42,292 nt of DNA from a virus: positions 1 to 42,292 of the IMG/VR virus record IMGVR_UViG_3300045978_000396; one strand, given 5' to 3'. Below are positions 21,519-30,162 of the stretch, one piece after another. Numbering within the stretch: position 1 is the stretch's first letter; every line of letters starts with the position of its first letter. The notes beneath the pieces are model-generated. The model was not told the DNA's origin. It worked only from the letters and a program-made list of their open reading frames with translations, and ran no database searches. The position numbers and the translations under genes are program-made.

Positions 21519-21938
21519 ATGATCGACCGCGGCAAACAGACCGACAGCAACGGACTCCTGATTTCGGAGCTGGTCGTGGTGCCAACCTCCGAGCGTCAGG
21601 GAGGCCGACGCGTCTGGAGGCTGGCGGCTGACCTGTCGATGACGTTGGACTTCTCCGGGGGAGTGTTCGAGATCTGCGTACCCGCCGGCTTTCGCACGGA
21701 CTTCGCGTCGATCCCACGGCCGCTGTGGTGGCTGTACCCACACGACGAACTGGCAGAGATCGCGGTGATACACGATTGGCTGTACCGCGAGACAGACATG
21801 GATCGGTTTTTCTGCGATGCCGTCTTGCGACTACTGATGCGGATTACCGGGAAGCGATGGTCGATGCGGGTGGCGTATTTTTGGGCCGTCAGGATTGGCG
21901 GCTGGATGGGACGCACTCACAAGGGATTCAGTTTATGA
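21519..21938 (+). CDS. DUF1353-family protein
   Basis: Starting at the ATG at 21519 (GAGAG upstream) the product has 139 residues. It contains the DUF1353 series: VPAGFRTDFASIPRPLWWL, then EIAVIHDWLYRET, with D and H residues conserved in the family, and RFFCDAVLRLLM. DUF1353 proteins are widespread in tailed phages and often near lysis or late genes, function unknown. The stop overlaps the next start (ATGA at 21935-21938). Confidence 0.8.
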   Translation: MIDRGKQTDSNGLLISELVVVPTSERQGGRRVWRLAADLSMTLDFSGGVFEICVPAGFRTDFASIPRPLWWLYPHDELAEIAVIHDWLYRETDMDRFFCDAVLRLLMRITGKRWSMRVAYFWAVRIGGWMGRTHKGFSL

Positions 21939-22579
21939 AACGACTTATGGTTTTACTGATTTTGCTGTTATCGACAGCGACCGCATTTGCACAAGTAGCA
22001 ATTCTCGACACGACCGGCACGCCGCCGGGCAGGTACTACGCGCAGATCGATATTGCCGCCGATGGACACGTCACGGCGAAGTTAATCCCGGACGTTATCA
22101 GGCTCGACGGCAAACCGACACCTCCGCCGGACCCCAAGCCGGACGTGCTGACGGCTCGCGCGACCGCGATTAAGGCTGCAGCTCTCAAAGTCACCGGGGA
22201 CGCTAATCGCGACAAGACGGCCCTGGAACTGGCCGCACTCTACGAGGAGATCGGCAAGAAGGTAACTGCCGGCGAGATCAAAGGTCCGGACACGATTGCA
22301 GCCGTTGCGAAGGGGGCCGCGGATATTCTGTTGAGCCAGGGCAATCGCTCCGCTGCTTGGCAAGGCGTGCGTGACGCGATCAGTACCCAGTGGTCCGCAG
22401 TCGCACAGGAGGGCGGCAAGGACGCCGACTACGCCAAGTTACTCGGCGAGATATCAGACGGCCTGACGGCCAGCGTGCAGCAACCGCAAGCGATCGACAT
22501 CGCCATGATCATGAAAATCATCCAGCTCATCATGGGGATTCTGAAGCTGATCCCGCAGGCGGCGTTGTCGTTTCCCTGA
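21935..22579 (+). CDS. Secreted protein with signal peptide
   Basis: The 214-residue product begins MKRLMVLLILLLSTATAFA followed by Q, a clear Sec signal peptide with an A-x-A cleavage site. The mature part starts with a small beta domain and a Pro-rich linker, then helices, and ends in a hydrophobic helix (IAMIMKIIQLIMGILKLI) that could sit in a membrane. It would act in the periplasm or envelope, perhaps in lysis. An in-frame extension to 21725 is not used because it overlaps the DUF1353 gene. Confidence 0.7.
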   Translation: MKRLMVLLILLLSTATAFAQVAILDTTGTPPGRYYAQIDIAADGHVTAKLIPDVIRLDGKPTPPPDPKPDVLTARATAIKAAALKVTGDANRDKTALELAALYEEIGKKVTAGEIKGPDTIAAVAKGAADILLSQGNRSAAWQGVRDAISTQWSAVAQEGGKDADYAKLLGEISDGLTASVQQPQAIDIAMIMKIIQLIMGILKLIPQAALSFP

Positions 22580-22629
22580 TGTGGCCCCGGCGCCGCCTCC
22601 TGATGTGAAATCAACTACGGGGCCTGAAC

Positions 22630-24030
22630 ATGACAGACGCATATCTCGACAAGCTGATTCCCAAAAGCAACGTACTCAGCCAGCCGTTCGCTCGCGGGAT
22701 AGTTGCGTCCAATCTACTAGAGGCGAGTTACGCCGCCGCCTCTGGTTTCGTCGGCGTATTTATCGACCGTGACGATCAGCCGGAATGGGCACGCCGCGCA
22801 GCACGCTACCTCAGGGACGAGTTTCGGGAGTTCGCTCAAGAGGCCTGCAAACATATCGTCCGTTCGGTCTCGAAGGCGGATGGGCACGGCAAGTGTTTGG
22901 CCAGTTTTCGTCACGCCCTCGATGTGTGGTACAAGAACGGTCGCAAGGGTGTCGAGCCGTACAGCGCTCAGCAAGATTTTGGTTCGTGCGTTGACGCGTC
23001 CGGCAGCGAAGGGGATACCCAACTCGTCGGCTGGCGAGCGGCAAATCCGGAAGTGCTACAGTCCTGGGGCGAACAGCCCGAGGAATACATCGATCCGGTG
23101 GCGTGGTACGACTACGCGAACCGAGAGTACTGCTCGGATGGCTGGAACGGGTACGGACGGGCCAAGGTCGCGTTGCAGGTCGGTCTGGCGTTTCGCCGGG
23201 CGTACAAGATCGGCGAAAACTCTATCGATTTCACCGACGACGACAAAAACGAACAGATCGTCGCGCGTGGCTGGTGCCGGTCTGGCATTCCAGCCTGGCT
23301 GAAAGGATTCACGTTCGCCAATCATCCGTTCGCGCCGGATGCGATCATGGAGTTCGAGGGCGATCAGGCGGAAATGCTGGCCGTGTTCGACGAGGGCGGA
23401 TATATCCACACGTCCGGCACGCGGACCAGCGGCGGCTCCGATCCGTTCCTGATTGGCTCCGTCGGTCCGCACATGCAAACGGCGCACGGCGGCGACGACA
23501 GCGACCACTGTCGCAAGTGGTGCAAGGAGGTCTGGAAGGTCACGCCGCGCACGAATGACTTCCCTGTAGTCATGGGCCAGACGTGGGGGCCCTGGTCGAA
23601 AGCTCTCAATCCGCGCTTGTGGCCAGTGGGAACGGACGCCAGCGGCAGAGTCTGGACGATGGCGGAAATCATCGACCGGATGAAAGCGGGCACGCTCGCC
23701 CAAGCCTTCATGGACGAACTGGCGGCCGGCTGGGGCTGGGGGCTCCAACCGCAAGGCGCTTGGGTCTGGTGGGCTTCGGACGTTCTCAAGCGGCTCAGCT
23801 GCGACATGGCCTATCGGCCGCGGGTGCGTGGGTTCAAATCGACGCTTCCGCCGCCTCCGCCTCCCGTCCAGAAAGCCCCGCTGATTTCTGGTCTGCTCCA
23901 CGGCGAGCTTCTGACCAATGGCCGGATAGTGATCCGTGGCGACTTGGCGATGGATAAGTGGCGCTACATCGCCGTGCCGGACGGGACCGACCAGGAGAAT
24001 TTCAAGATCGTGGAGAAGCCGGCGCTATGA
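22630..24030 (+). CDS. Possible papain-like cysteine peptidase, virion or lysis protein
   Basis: The 466-residue protein contains QQDFGSCVDASGS around residues 114-126, which resembles the Q-x-GSC-x-x-S/A active-site start of papain-like peptidases with C120 as possible nucleophile. A later GGDDSDHC segment near residue 292 could supply the His. The middle region is rich in Trp and Tyr, and a Pro tract (PPPPPPP) near residue 402 separates a small C-terminal domain. No signal peptide is seen. It might be a lysin or a structural protein with peptidase activity. The assignment is a motif-level suggestion. The stop overlaps the next start (ATGA). Confidence 0.5.
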   Translation: MTDAYLDKLIPKSNVLSQPFARGIVASNLLEASYAAASGFVGVFIDRDDQPEWARRAARYLRDEFREFAQEACKHIVRSVSKADGHGKCLASFRHALDVWYKNGRKGVEPYSAQQDFGSCVDASGSEGDTQLVGWRAANPEVLQSWGEQPEEYIDPVAWYDYANREYCSDGWNGYGRAKVALQVGLAFRRAYKIGENSIDFTDDDKNEQIVARGWCRSGIPAWLKGFTFANHPFAPDAIMEFEGDQAEMLAVFDEGGYIHTSGTRTSGGSDPFLIGSVGPHMQTAHGGDDSDHCRKWCKEVWKVTPRTNDFPVVMGQTWGPWSKALNPRLWPVGTDASGRVWTMAEIIDRMKAGTLAQAFMDELAAGWGWGLQPQGAWVWWASDVLKRLSCDMAYRPRVRGFKSTLPPPPPPVQKAPLISGLLHGELLTNGRIVIRGDLAMDKWRYIAVPDGTDQENFKIVEKPAL

Positions 24031-24752
24031 CCACGGTAATGCTCCTACTCTTGTTCTCGAACTGCTCACTCGATATCGGCCGCAGTCGGACGATCGAGAC
24101 GCCACTCTCGATCGAGCGGACTTCGTTACGGCTCTGCGCGGGGCTCGTGGCATCGCTGGGTCGCGACGACGTTCTACCGCTCGCAGCCCGCATGCTCGAC
24201 GGGGGACCGTCTGACGCACACATCCACAACCTACGACTTTCCGTCGATGGCGTGCGTGACGGTTCCCCCTTGTCCCGCGTTCTGCGGTCGCTCTGGCGAC
24301 TCTGCCGCTTCGCGCTCGACTCGGGCGCAGCTGGTCAGTCTGTCGAGTTGCAGTACGTGCTTACCTATCGCGGCCTGGTCATTCACCGCCGGACCAGCGT
24401 GACCGACGGCGTGATCCTATCTCAGGCAGTCTGGCAGGGACAGGCCGGCCCCCAGGGGCGACTCAAGACCGTCTGGATCAGCATCCGCGCTCGTGAATCA
24501 CCGCGGGGTACAACGATTACGACCGCCGCCACGGTCCGGGTCAATAGCGGCATTTGCTCTCACCGCCGCACGTCACGGTGTGAGGCCGTGAACCGATTGG
24601 CGGGCCGGGCGATCAGCCGGGAACTGGACCAGACATTGGCGGAGGTGGAGACGCAAGCACGAGCTCTGGCACGGGCAGGGCATGCAGTCCTCGACCAACT
24701 CGCAACTGACACACTGACAGCCGTGATCCGCAACGTGAAGGGGCGACAATGA
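24027..24752 (+). CDS. Hypothetical protein with short N-terminal hydrophobic segment
   Basis: The start overlaps the previous stop and gives 241 residues. The first ten residues are hydrophobic (TTVMLLLLF) followed by SNCS, so a lipoprotein-like or uncleaved anchor is possible. The rest holds beta strands and a C-terminal amphipathic helix. No family is recognised. The stop overlaps the next ATG. Location in the presumed lysis block suggests an envelope role. Confidence 0.55.
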   Translation: MTTVMLLLLFSNCSLDIGRSRTIETPLSIERTSLRLCAGLVASLGRDDVLPLAARMLDGGPSDAHIHNLRLSVDGVRDGSPLSRVLRSLWRLCRFALDSGAAGQSVELQYVLTYRGLVIHRRTSVTDGVILSQAVWQGQAGPQGRLKTVWISIRARESPRGTTITTAATVRVNSGICSHRRTSRCEAVNRLAGRAISRELDQTLAEVETQARALARAGHAVLDQLATDTLTAVIRNVKGRQ

Positions 24753-25048
24753 CTGAAGACGAATTGCACGCCCGGCTGGAGCGGTTGGAACACACGCTGG
24801 AACGGCAGGAGATCACGCTCGACGAAGTTGTGCGGCTGCTTAAGGGGGAGGGTCCTGTGCACGGACTGATCGAGAGATTAGAGCGGCACGACAAGACGCT
24901 TTACGGAGCGGATGACGTGCCCGGCGTCGTCGGAAAAATGCAGATTCTGTGGCGGACTCATGTCTGGGCTTGGTGCACGCTGTCAGCCTGCGTGGGGTCG
25001 AGTTTGACATTGGTATTGGTCGCGATTCTGCAGCAGTTGACGCCGTGA
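24749..25048 (+). CDS. XhlA-like membrane protein, possible holin component
   Basis: The 99-residue product has an N-terminal coiled coil (LHARLERLEHTLERQ, then LIERLERHDKTLYG) and one C-terminal membrane segment (about residues 76-94). This matches the topology of haemolysin XhlA-type proteins used with phage holins. Overlap ATGA with the preceding stop shows coupling. The stop overlaps a GTG of a further tiny gene. Confidence 0.55.
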   Translation: MTEDELHARLERLEHTLERQEITLDEVVRLLKGEGPVHGLIERLERHDKTLYGADDVPGVVGKMQILWRTHVWAWCTLSACVGSSLTLVLVAILQQLTP

Positions 25049-25161
25049 TAAGCCTGTTGGAGCTGATCGTGTGGTGTTGGTCGCGCCGGTCCAGGGAGTT
25101 GCCGGCGTATGTTGAGTGGTGGCTCGCCGAAGCCAGGCAGCCACCTGGACCGCGGGGATAA
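25045..25161 (+). CDS. Tiny hydrophobic-start protein
   Basis: A GTG overlapping the previous stop (GTGA) opens a 38-residue frame beginning with a hydrophobic helix (ISLLELIVWCW) and ending in a Pro-rich basic tail. Its coupling to the XhlA-like gene is the main support. Confidence 0.35.
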   Translation: MISLLELIVWCWSRRSRELPAYVEWWLAEARQPPGPRG

Positions 25162-25214
25162 AGCGACACGCCACCTGATTCACAACCGGAGACGTCGCAG
25201 CCGAGAGGCAGAGC

Positions 25215-25337
25215 ATGGCTACGCAGTGTGAATGCCGGAAACTCCCGACGGGCTGGACTACCGAGATTGTGATCCGCGATGAATGCGGAGTCGTGCAGTT
25301 CCGGCGAAGCGGAACGCACAGCCGCCGCTCGAGCTGA
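25215..25337 (+). CDS. Tiny Cys-containing protein
   Basis: A 40-residue frame starts at 25215 with GAGAGG about 8 bases upstream. It has CEC near the N-terminus and a C-terminal Arg/Ser-rich end. It is too short to assign. Confidence 0.35.
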   Translation: MATQCECRKLPTGWTTEIVIRDECGVVQFRRSGTHSRRSS

Positions 25338-25356
25338 GCGCTGGAGGAAAGCTGCG

Positions 25357-25464
25357 ATGCGAGTCACTCTTGCCATCGAGCCGCCACTCAGGATCACTGG
25401 CAGTGCCCCGTCTCAGATCGCCGCAATCAAAGCCGCCGTTCTAGAGCGAGAGGGTAAACAGTGA
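25357..25464 (+). CDS. Tiny protein resembling the N-terminus of the next gene
   Basis: A 35-residue frame with GGAGG 9 bases upstream. The start MRVTLAIEPPLRITGS parallels MRITFAVEAASRLPTITG of the following product. The stop overlaps the GTG of that gene (GTGA at 25461-25464). It may be a partial duplication or a coupling leader. Confidence 0.35.
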   Translation: MRVTLAIEPPLRITGSAPSQIAAIKAAVLEREGKQ

Positions 25465-26006
25465 GAATCACCTTTGCAGTCGAGGCGGCGTCGCGGCTAC
25501 CGACGATCACCGGCCAGCAGTACGTGACTTTGGTCAAGCAAGCCTTGGATCATTTCCACTCCGTCTGTAACGTCGACAAGTGGATGGTCGGAGCCAACTG
25601 GATGTTGCTGTTCGGTACGCGGAACGACTCACGATATCGCGGGGCGACGTGGGTGCGTGGAACGTGGTTGGCGAACATCATGATTTCGAGTCACCCGAGC
25701 GCCTATTACGACTGGGCAGCGGGAGCGAATCGGCTAAAAGTCGGAGTCGGATTGCTCATCCATGAGATAGTACACGCGGCATTGTTCGGATGGGCGAATC
25801 ATCTGCGGCAAGATGGAGGCTATCCGCTGAACAAACCAATCACGGCGTTGCTCGTCAAAAAGTTTGGACCACCGAAAGTGAAGGCTATGGCGCGCCGCGA
25901 GCCTAAGGTCCAGCTCGTGCACACGCACGACGAGCGCCGGTTCCGCGGTCAGCGGATCATTACGGCGATTGACGAGCCGTTACCGTTCATGACTCTTCGC
26001 GTCTAA
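25461..26006 (+). CDS. Possible zinc metallopeptidase (HExxH)
   Basis: A GTG overlapping the preceding stop gives 181 residues. The motif HEIVHA with H101 and H105 is preceded by a hydrophobic stretch (KVGVGLLI), as in zincin active-site helices. A third ligand is not obvious but several His lie downstream (HTHDERRF). There is no signal peptide or membrane segment. It could be a virion-associated peptidase or lysin. The motif alone is moderate evidence. Confidence 0.5.
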   Translation: MRITFAVEAASRLPTITGQQYVTLVKQALDHFHSVCNVDKWMVGANWMLLFGTRNDSRYRGATWVRGTWLANIMISSHPSAYYDWAAGANRLKVGVGLLIHEIVHAALFGWANHLRQDGGYPLNKPITALLVKKFGPPKVKAMARREPKVQLVHTHDERRFRGQRIITAIDEPLPFMTLRV

Positions 26007-26048
26007 CCAGGGAGTTCAGAGGCGCTAGCCTGTCTAGGAGAACACAAC

Positions 26049-26510
26049 ATGGCAGTGGCAACCCGAATCAGTAACGTGGCGGCGCGCGCCGCATGCGACG
26101 CAATCGTCGATCTCTTGGACGCCGGCGATTCGCCGGCCGTGCTCCAGATTTGGAGCGGCACGCAACCGACTAATCCTGATGTCGCCGTGACGGATGGCGC
26201 AGGTGGATATGATCTGTTGGCGGAAATTACCCTCAACGATCCAGCCTTCGGTGCCGCGGCCGACGCCAACCCTGGTGGGCGAGCTACCGCCGACGTCGAT
26301 CCCGCACTGCAGGACGCCAGCGCCAATAAGTCGGGCACCGCCGCCTGGTTCCGTGCGTGCTCGGTCAATAGTGGTGTGAAGACGCCGGTGATCGACGGAT
26401 CCATCGGCACCTCTGCCGCCGACATGATCGTGCCGACGACGACCGTTACTGCGACTCAACCGTTTGCTATCTCGAGTTGGACAGTGACGATGCCCGAGAC
26501 GGAAGCCTGA
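26049..26510 (+). CDS. Small virion appendage protein
   Basis: The 153-residue protein begins MAVATRISNVAARAACDAIVDLLDAG followed by VLQIWSGTQPTNPD, a pattern I know from many phage tail-fibre-adjacent structural proteins. The rest is Ala/Thr/Val beta-rich. AGGAG lies before the ATG. It precedes the large fibre gene by 43 bases, a gap with an imperfect CCGTTC/GAACGG hairpin. Confidence 0.65.
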   Translation: MAVATRISNVAARAACDAIVDLLDAGDSPAVLQIWSGTQPTNPDVAVTDGAGGYDLLAEITLNDPAFGAAADANPGGRATADVDPALQDASANKSGTAAWFRACSVNSGVKTPVIDGSIGTSAADMIVPTTTVTATQPFAISSWTVTMPETEA

Positions 26511-26553
26511 TCCGTTCCTCCCGATCGCACGAACCAGAGAACGGGAATGTGGT

Positions 26554-29500
26554 ATGGCATCGTTTAGCGACGACTTCAACCGCGCCAACAGCACGAACAT
26601 CGGTGCGGACTGGACCGAGTTGCAGGGCGATTTGGACATCAATTCCAACGCCTTGCGGATGATTACCAACCCGGGCCGGGCTCGTTACGAGCACGATTTG
26701 GCCAGTGTCAACCACAAGGCGTCCGTCAAAATCGGGGCTTGGGCGTCCGGAAATTCGGTCGGCCTCTGGTTACGCGCCGACGGCGATGCGTGGGCAGCGC
26801 TGGACGCGTACATCATCATCGTCACGAACTCCGCGACGAGTACGTACCGCATCTTCCGGATCGTTAATGGGGCGTTGTCGGCGGCGCTCGCGACTCTCAA
26901 TACCACTGCACCGAGCGCCGGAACGGTCATTGAAGCCACCGTCGAAACGATCGGTGCGAATTACGTCGTGGCCGTATTTGCCGGGGGCGCAGCGAAGCTA
27001 CGGTACGTCGATACGATTGGTCCATCTTCGGGACTGCGTGCCGGACTTCAAATCAGTGCTTCCAGCGGTAACCCGACCGTTGATGATTTCGCTTGCTCGG
27101 ATTTCGCCATTGCGAACTATGGTGGCGTCGTGGCGGCGGACGGATATCCGGATACCGCCGTTGGTCATTCGACGCGCTGCGCTCAAGTTTACAATGGCTT
27201 TTTGTATGTCACCTATCGATCGACAACCACCTATCGAATAGCCAAGATCAATCTCAGCACCAATGCTGTCACAACGGCTTTGCTGGCGACGGTACCGGCA
27301 GGGTCCGAAAACGACCTTCATCATCGAAGTGCTTTGTGTGTTGACAGCAACGGCTATATCCATTGTTTCTACGATGGTTCCGGTAGCGTCAACCCGCTTC
27401 ATTATCGTCGATCTTCGTCCCCAGAAACCATTACGTCGTGGGGAGCCGAAAAGACCGTAGCCGCCAGCGGTAGTTCCTATCTGCAATGTGGCGTAGTGGA
27501 TAACGGCGGTAATGACAGGCTCTTTATCGTCTCTCGCTCCGGTTCGCCGGACAACGTGTCCAAGTTGAACATTCGCTACACCGACGACTTGGACGGAGAT
27601 CCGGCATCGTGGACCACTACTCAAATCTTCGGTCTCAAAGCGTCGGGCGGATATTACCTGGCAACGGAGGACGCTGTTTACCCGCTCGCCATGTTGGTCG
27701 ATGGCGCCAAGATTCATCTGGCAGTGAGTTACACGGACCAGAGTCTTACCAACATTCACCACCAGCGAGTCGGCTACTTCATGTCGGATGACGCCGGCGT
27801 GACTTGGAAGAAAGCCGACGGCACGACCCTTACGCTGCCAGCAGACGAACTCACCATCGACATGCTTGCCAATTACAAGCCGGCGTCCGCTCACTCCATT
27901 GCTGTCGATTCCAATGGTTATCCGATGGTGCTTTACAGCAAGCACCCGGTAGAAAATGCCGACGTCACCACTTATTGTTCGATCGTTATGTACGTCGCGA
28001 AGTGGAACGGTTCGGCGTGGTCGCATCAAGAGCTTAGTGCGACGCAATTTCACAACCAACACAACGGGGCGATTTCCATCAATGGCAGTACGTGGGAGGT
28101 TTTCGCGAGTGACTATGCTGGCGGTCTGACTGAGTTATGGCGATTGCGATCATTCGATACCGGAGCAACGTGGTCAGAATCGAAATTGACCGACTCCGTA
28201 CCTCTAACCACGTATGAAGCTATGTACATAGAACACGTGGACGAGGTAGACCAAAACTACGTGATCTATTCCAGCCGGACGGGCGTATTTTGGGCGGCGG
28301 CGGCGACGGCGGCGCCATCCGGTTCGGTCGCACAAACTTTGCCAAAATTGGGCCAAGCGGCGGCAGCGTCGCCGATCGTATCGGGTAGTGCAGCGCTCTC
28401 ATTGCCAAGATTGACACAGTCCGCCAGCGGCGCGTCGATTTCTGGTTCTGTAGTTGGTCAATCGCTGCCTCGACTTACGCAACTATCTGCGGCCTATCCG
28501 ATTGTCTCGGCCATTGCGGTTCAGACTTTGCCGAGATTGAGTCAGTCGGCGATTGCAGATAGCACCGATCCCAATCCGCCAGCGCTGGAGTACGTGTTGA
28601 TACCAGCGGCCGGCAATTTGATGATCGTGGCCTTTGACGAACCAGTCTTGGACGCTGGTGGGGGCGACGATGGTTTCAGTCTTTTGGTAGGAACAACGGA
28701 AGTATCTTTGTCGTACTATTCTGGCAACGGCAGTGCTTTGCTGTATTACACGCCGAGTCGGCCAATACTGTTCGGGGAGACGCTGACGGCCGATTATGCG
28801 GCTGGCATCCTGCGCGACAGCTCCAATAATCTGGTTGCCAGTTTTAGCGGTATCGCCGTCACGAACAACAGCCAGGTGTTTGCAGCTGGCGGCGGCATTA
28901 CGGATGAGGTTATTGACCAGATTGCCGAGCGGGTTGCGGTGCGCATGCTGGTGGCCCCCGGCAACAAGCTGTGGACCGGTCCCACAGGCGGCGTGGATCC
29001 AGGACTGACGGCTGCTGACGTCGCTGCCAACGTGGGCGCCGGTCTGGCGGCCGCACACGGCAGCGGTTCCTGGGAAGGCGGCGGCAGTGGTGCCGGGGCT
29101 CGCACGGTGACAGTCACCGTCGATGACGGCACAAATCCCCTGGAATCGGCACGTGTGCGGCTCTCTAAGGGTGCCGAGACGTACGTGCTGACGACCGACG
29201 TGAGCGGTCAGTGCACGTTTAATGTCGATGACGGTACCTGGACGGTGTCGATCTCTCTGGGAGGCTACCACTACGGTGGCACCACGCTGATCGTAGCTGG
29301 CAACCAGACGGCGACCTACTCGATGACTGCCATTGCGATCTTCGCGCCGGCCGCGCCGGATTGCACGACGGGGTGGGTGCTCTGCGTCGACCGGGATGGA
29401 CTGCCGGCGGCGGATGTGACGATGCACGCGCAGATGGTCACGGGCGTCGGTACGGACGGCCGGTTCCTCGATCGGCGGACCATTGCGTTCGTTAGCAACA

Positions 29501-29643
29501 GTGTCGGAATCGCGCAGCACAACGGGTTTTTGCGCGGGGGCAAGTACAAGTTCAAGGGCGCGGGCGACATCGATTGGGGGCCGCCGGAGGAAGCGCCGGA
29601 CGCGGATGAATGGCCGCTGCCCGAGCGGCTCGGGGTGCCTTAA
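26554..29643 (+). CDS. Large tail fibre with LamG-like and beta-propeller domains
   Basis: The 1029-residue protein has several parts. Residues 1-190 look like a concanavalin/LamG-type fold (SDDFNRANSTNIGADW start). Residues about 195-585 have BNR/sialidase-like repeats (SMALL motifs SNGYIHCFYDGS, SDDAGVTWKK, SNGYPMVLYSKH, FDTGATWSES) that suggest a beta-propeller for sugar binding or hydrolysis. Residues about 587-670 hold four repeats of about 20 residues with the core SLPRLTQ. An Ig-like SwmB region follows (about 675-760, FDEPV near its start), then a helical trimerisation-like part and two carboxypeptidase-regulatory-like beta domains. It is a likely receptor-binding fibre, placed directly upstream of the terminase genes. 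Confidence 0.75.
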   Translation: MASFSDDFNRANSTNIGADWTELQGDLDINSNALRMITNPGRARYEHDLASVNHKASVKIGAWASGNSVGLWLRADGDAWAALDAYIIIVTNSATSTYRIFRIVNGALSAALATLNTTAPSAGTVIEATVETIGANYVVAVFAGGAAKLRYVDTIGPSSGLRAGLQISASSGNPTVDDFACSDFAIANYGGVVAADGYPDTAVGHSTRCAQVYNGFLYVTYRSTTTYRIAKINLSTNAVTTALLATVPAGSENDLHHRSALCVDSNGYIHCFYDGSGSVNPLHYRRSSSPETITSWGAEKTVAASGSSYLQCGVVDNGGNDRLFIVSRSGSPDNVSKLNIRYTDDLDGDPASWTTTQIFGLKASGGYYLATEDAVYPLAMLVDGAKIHLAVSYTDQSLTNIHHQRVGYFMSDDAGVTWKKADGTTLTLPADELTIDMLANYKPASAHSIAVDSNGYPMVLYSKHPVENADVTTYCSIVMYVAKWNGSAWSHQELSATQFHNQHNGAISINGSTWEVFASDYAGGLTELWRLRSFDTGATWSESKLTDSVPLTTYEAMYIEHVDEVDQNYVIYSSRTGVFWAAAATAAPSGSVAQTLPKLGQAAAASPIVSGSAALSLPRLTQSASGASISGSVVGQSLPRLTQLSAAYPIVSAIAVQTLPRLSQSAIADSTDPNPPALEYVLIPAAGNLMIVAFDEPVLDAGGGDDGFSLLVGTTEVSLSYYSGNGSALLYYTPSRPILFGETLTADYAAGILRDSSNNLVASFSGIAVTNNSQVFAAGGGITDEVIDQIAERVAVRMLVAPGNKLWTGPTGGVDPGLTAADVAANVGAGLAAAHGSGSWEGGGSGAGARTVTVTVDDGTNPLESARVRLSKGAETYVLTTDVSGQCTFNVDDGTWTVSISLGGYHYGGTTLIVAGNQTATYSMTAIAIFAPAAPDCTTGWVLCVDRDGLPAADVTMHAQMVTGVGTDGRFLDRRTIAFVSNSVGIAQHNGFLRGGKYKFKGAGDIDWGPPEEAPDADEWPLPERLGVP

Positions 29644-29661
29644 TAGCAAGGATGGTCAAGG

Positions 29662-30162
29662 ATGGCCAAGCCCAAGCAGCCCAAGCAGGACCCTTGGTGC
29701 GCCAAGCGCCAGGCCGATGTAGCACGGTTCTTCGGCGTCTCGGTAGACACGGTCAAGAACTGGGCCAAGCAGGGCATGCCCGGCAAGTCGCCGGCGTATC
29801 CGCTCGACGACATCGCGCAGTGGCTGCGGCGCGATGGACCCTGGCAGCCGCATGCGCGTCACCGCGGCGTGGACGACGAACTGGAGGACGAGGCCGAAGT
29901 CTCGGAAGGACTCGAGCGGTACCGGCTGGCCAAGGCGGCACTGGCGGAGCTGGAGCTGGCGGAGCGGCAACACCAGCTCGTCAGCGTGGAGCGGATCCGC
30001 GAAGGACTGTTGCGCTGGTCCGTGATTCTGAAGCGCGCCGGGGAGCGGCTGCGAAAGCGGTTCGGCACCGATGCGCACCGCGTGGTGACCGAGGCGTTAG
30101 CCGAATGCGGACGGGTGATTGACGATGAGTTTGCCAAGCCTGCCGACCAGGCCGCTGCTTGA
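29662..30162 (+). CDS. terS: Terminase small subunit, Nu1-like
   Basis: The 166-residue protein has an N-terminal winged-helix DNA-binding region (VARFFGVSVDTVKNWAKQGMPG, residues about 19-41, then YPLDDIAQWLR), as in Nu1-type small subunits and MerR-like folds. A coiled-coil middle (LEDEAEVSEGLERYRLAKAAL) may mediate oligomerisation. It recognises the packaging site and recruits the large subunit. Its end overlaps the large subunit gene by 38 bases. A packaging site would be expected near its start, but the gap to the fibre gene is only 18 bases. Confidence 0.85.
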   Translation: MAKPKQPKQDPWCAKRQADVARFFGVSVDTVKNWAKQGMPGKSPAYPLDDIAQWLRRDGPWQPHARHRGVDDELEDEAEVSEGLERYRLAKAALAELELAERQHQLVSVERIREGLLRWSVILKRAGERLRKRFGTDAHRVVTEALAECGRVIDDEFAKPADQAAA

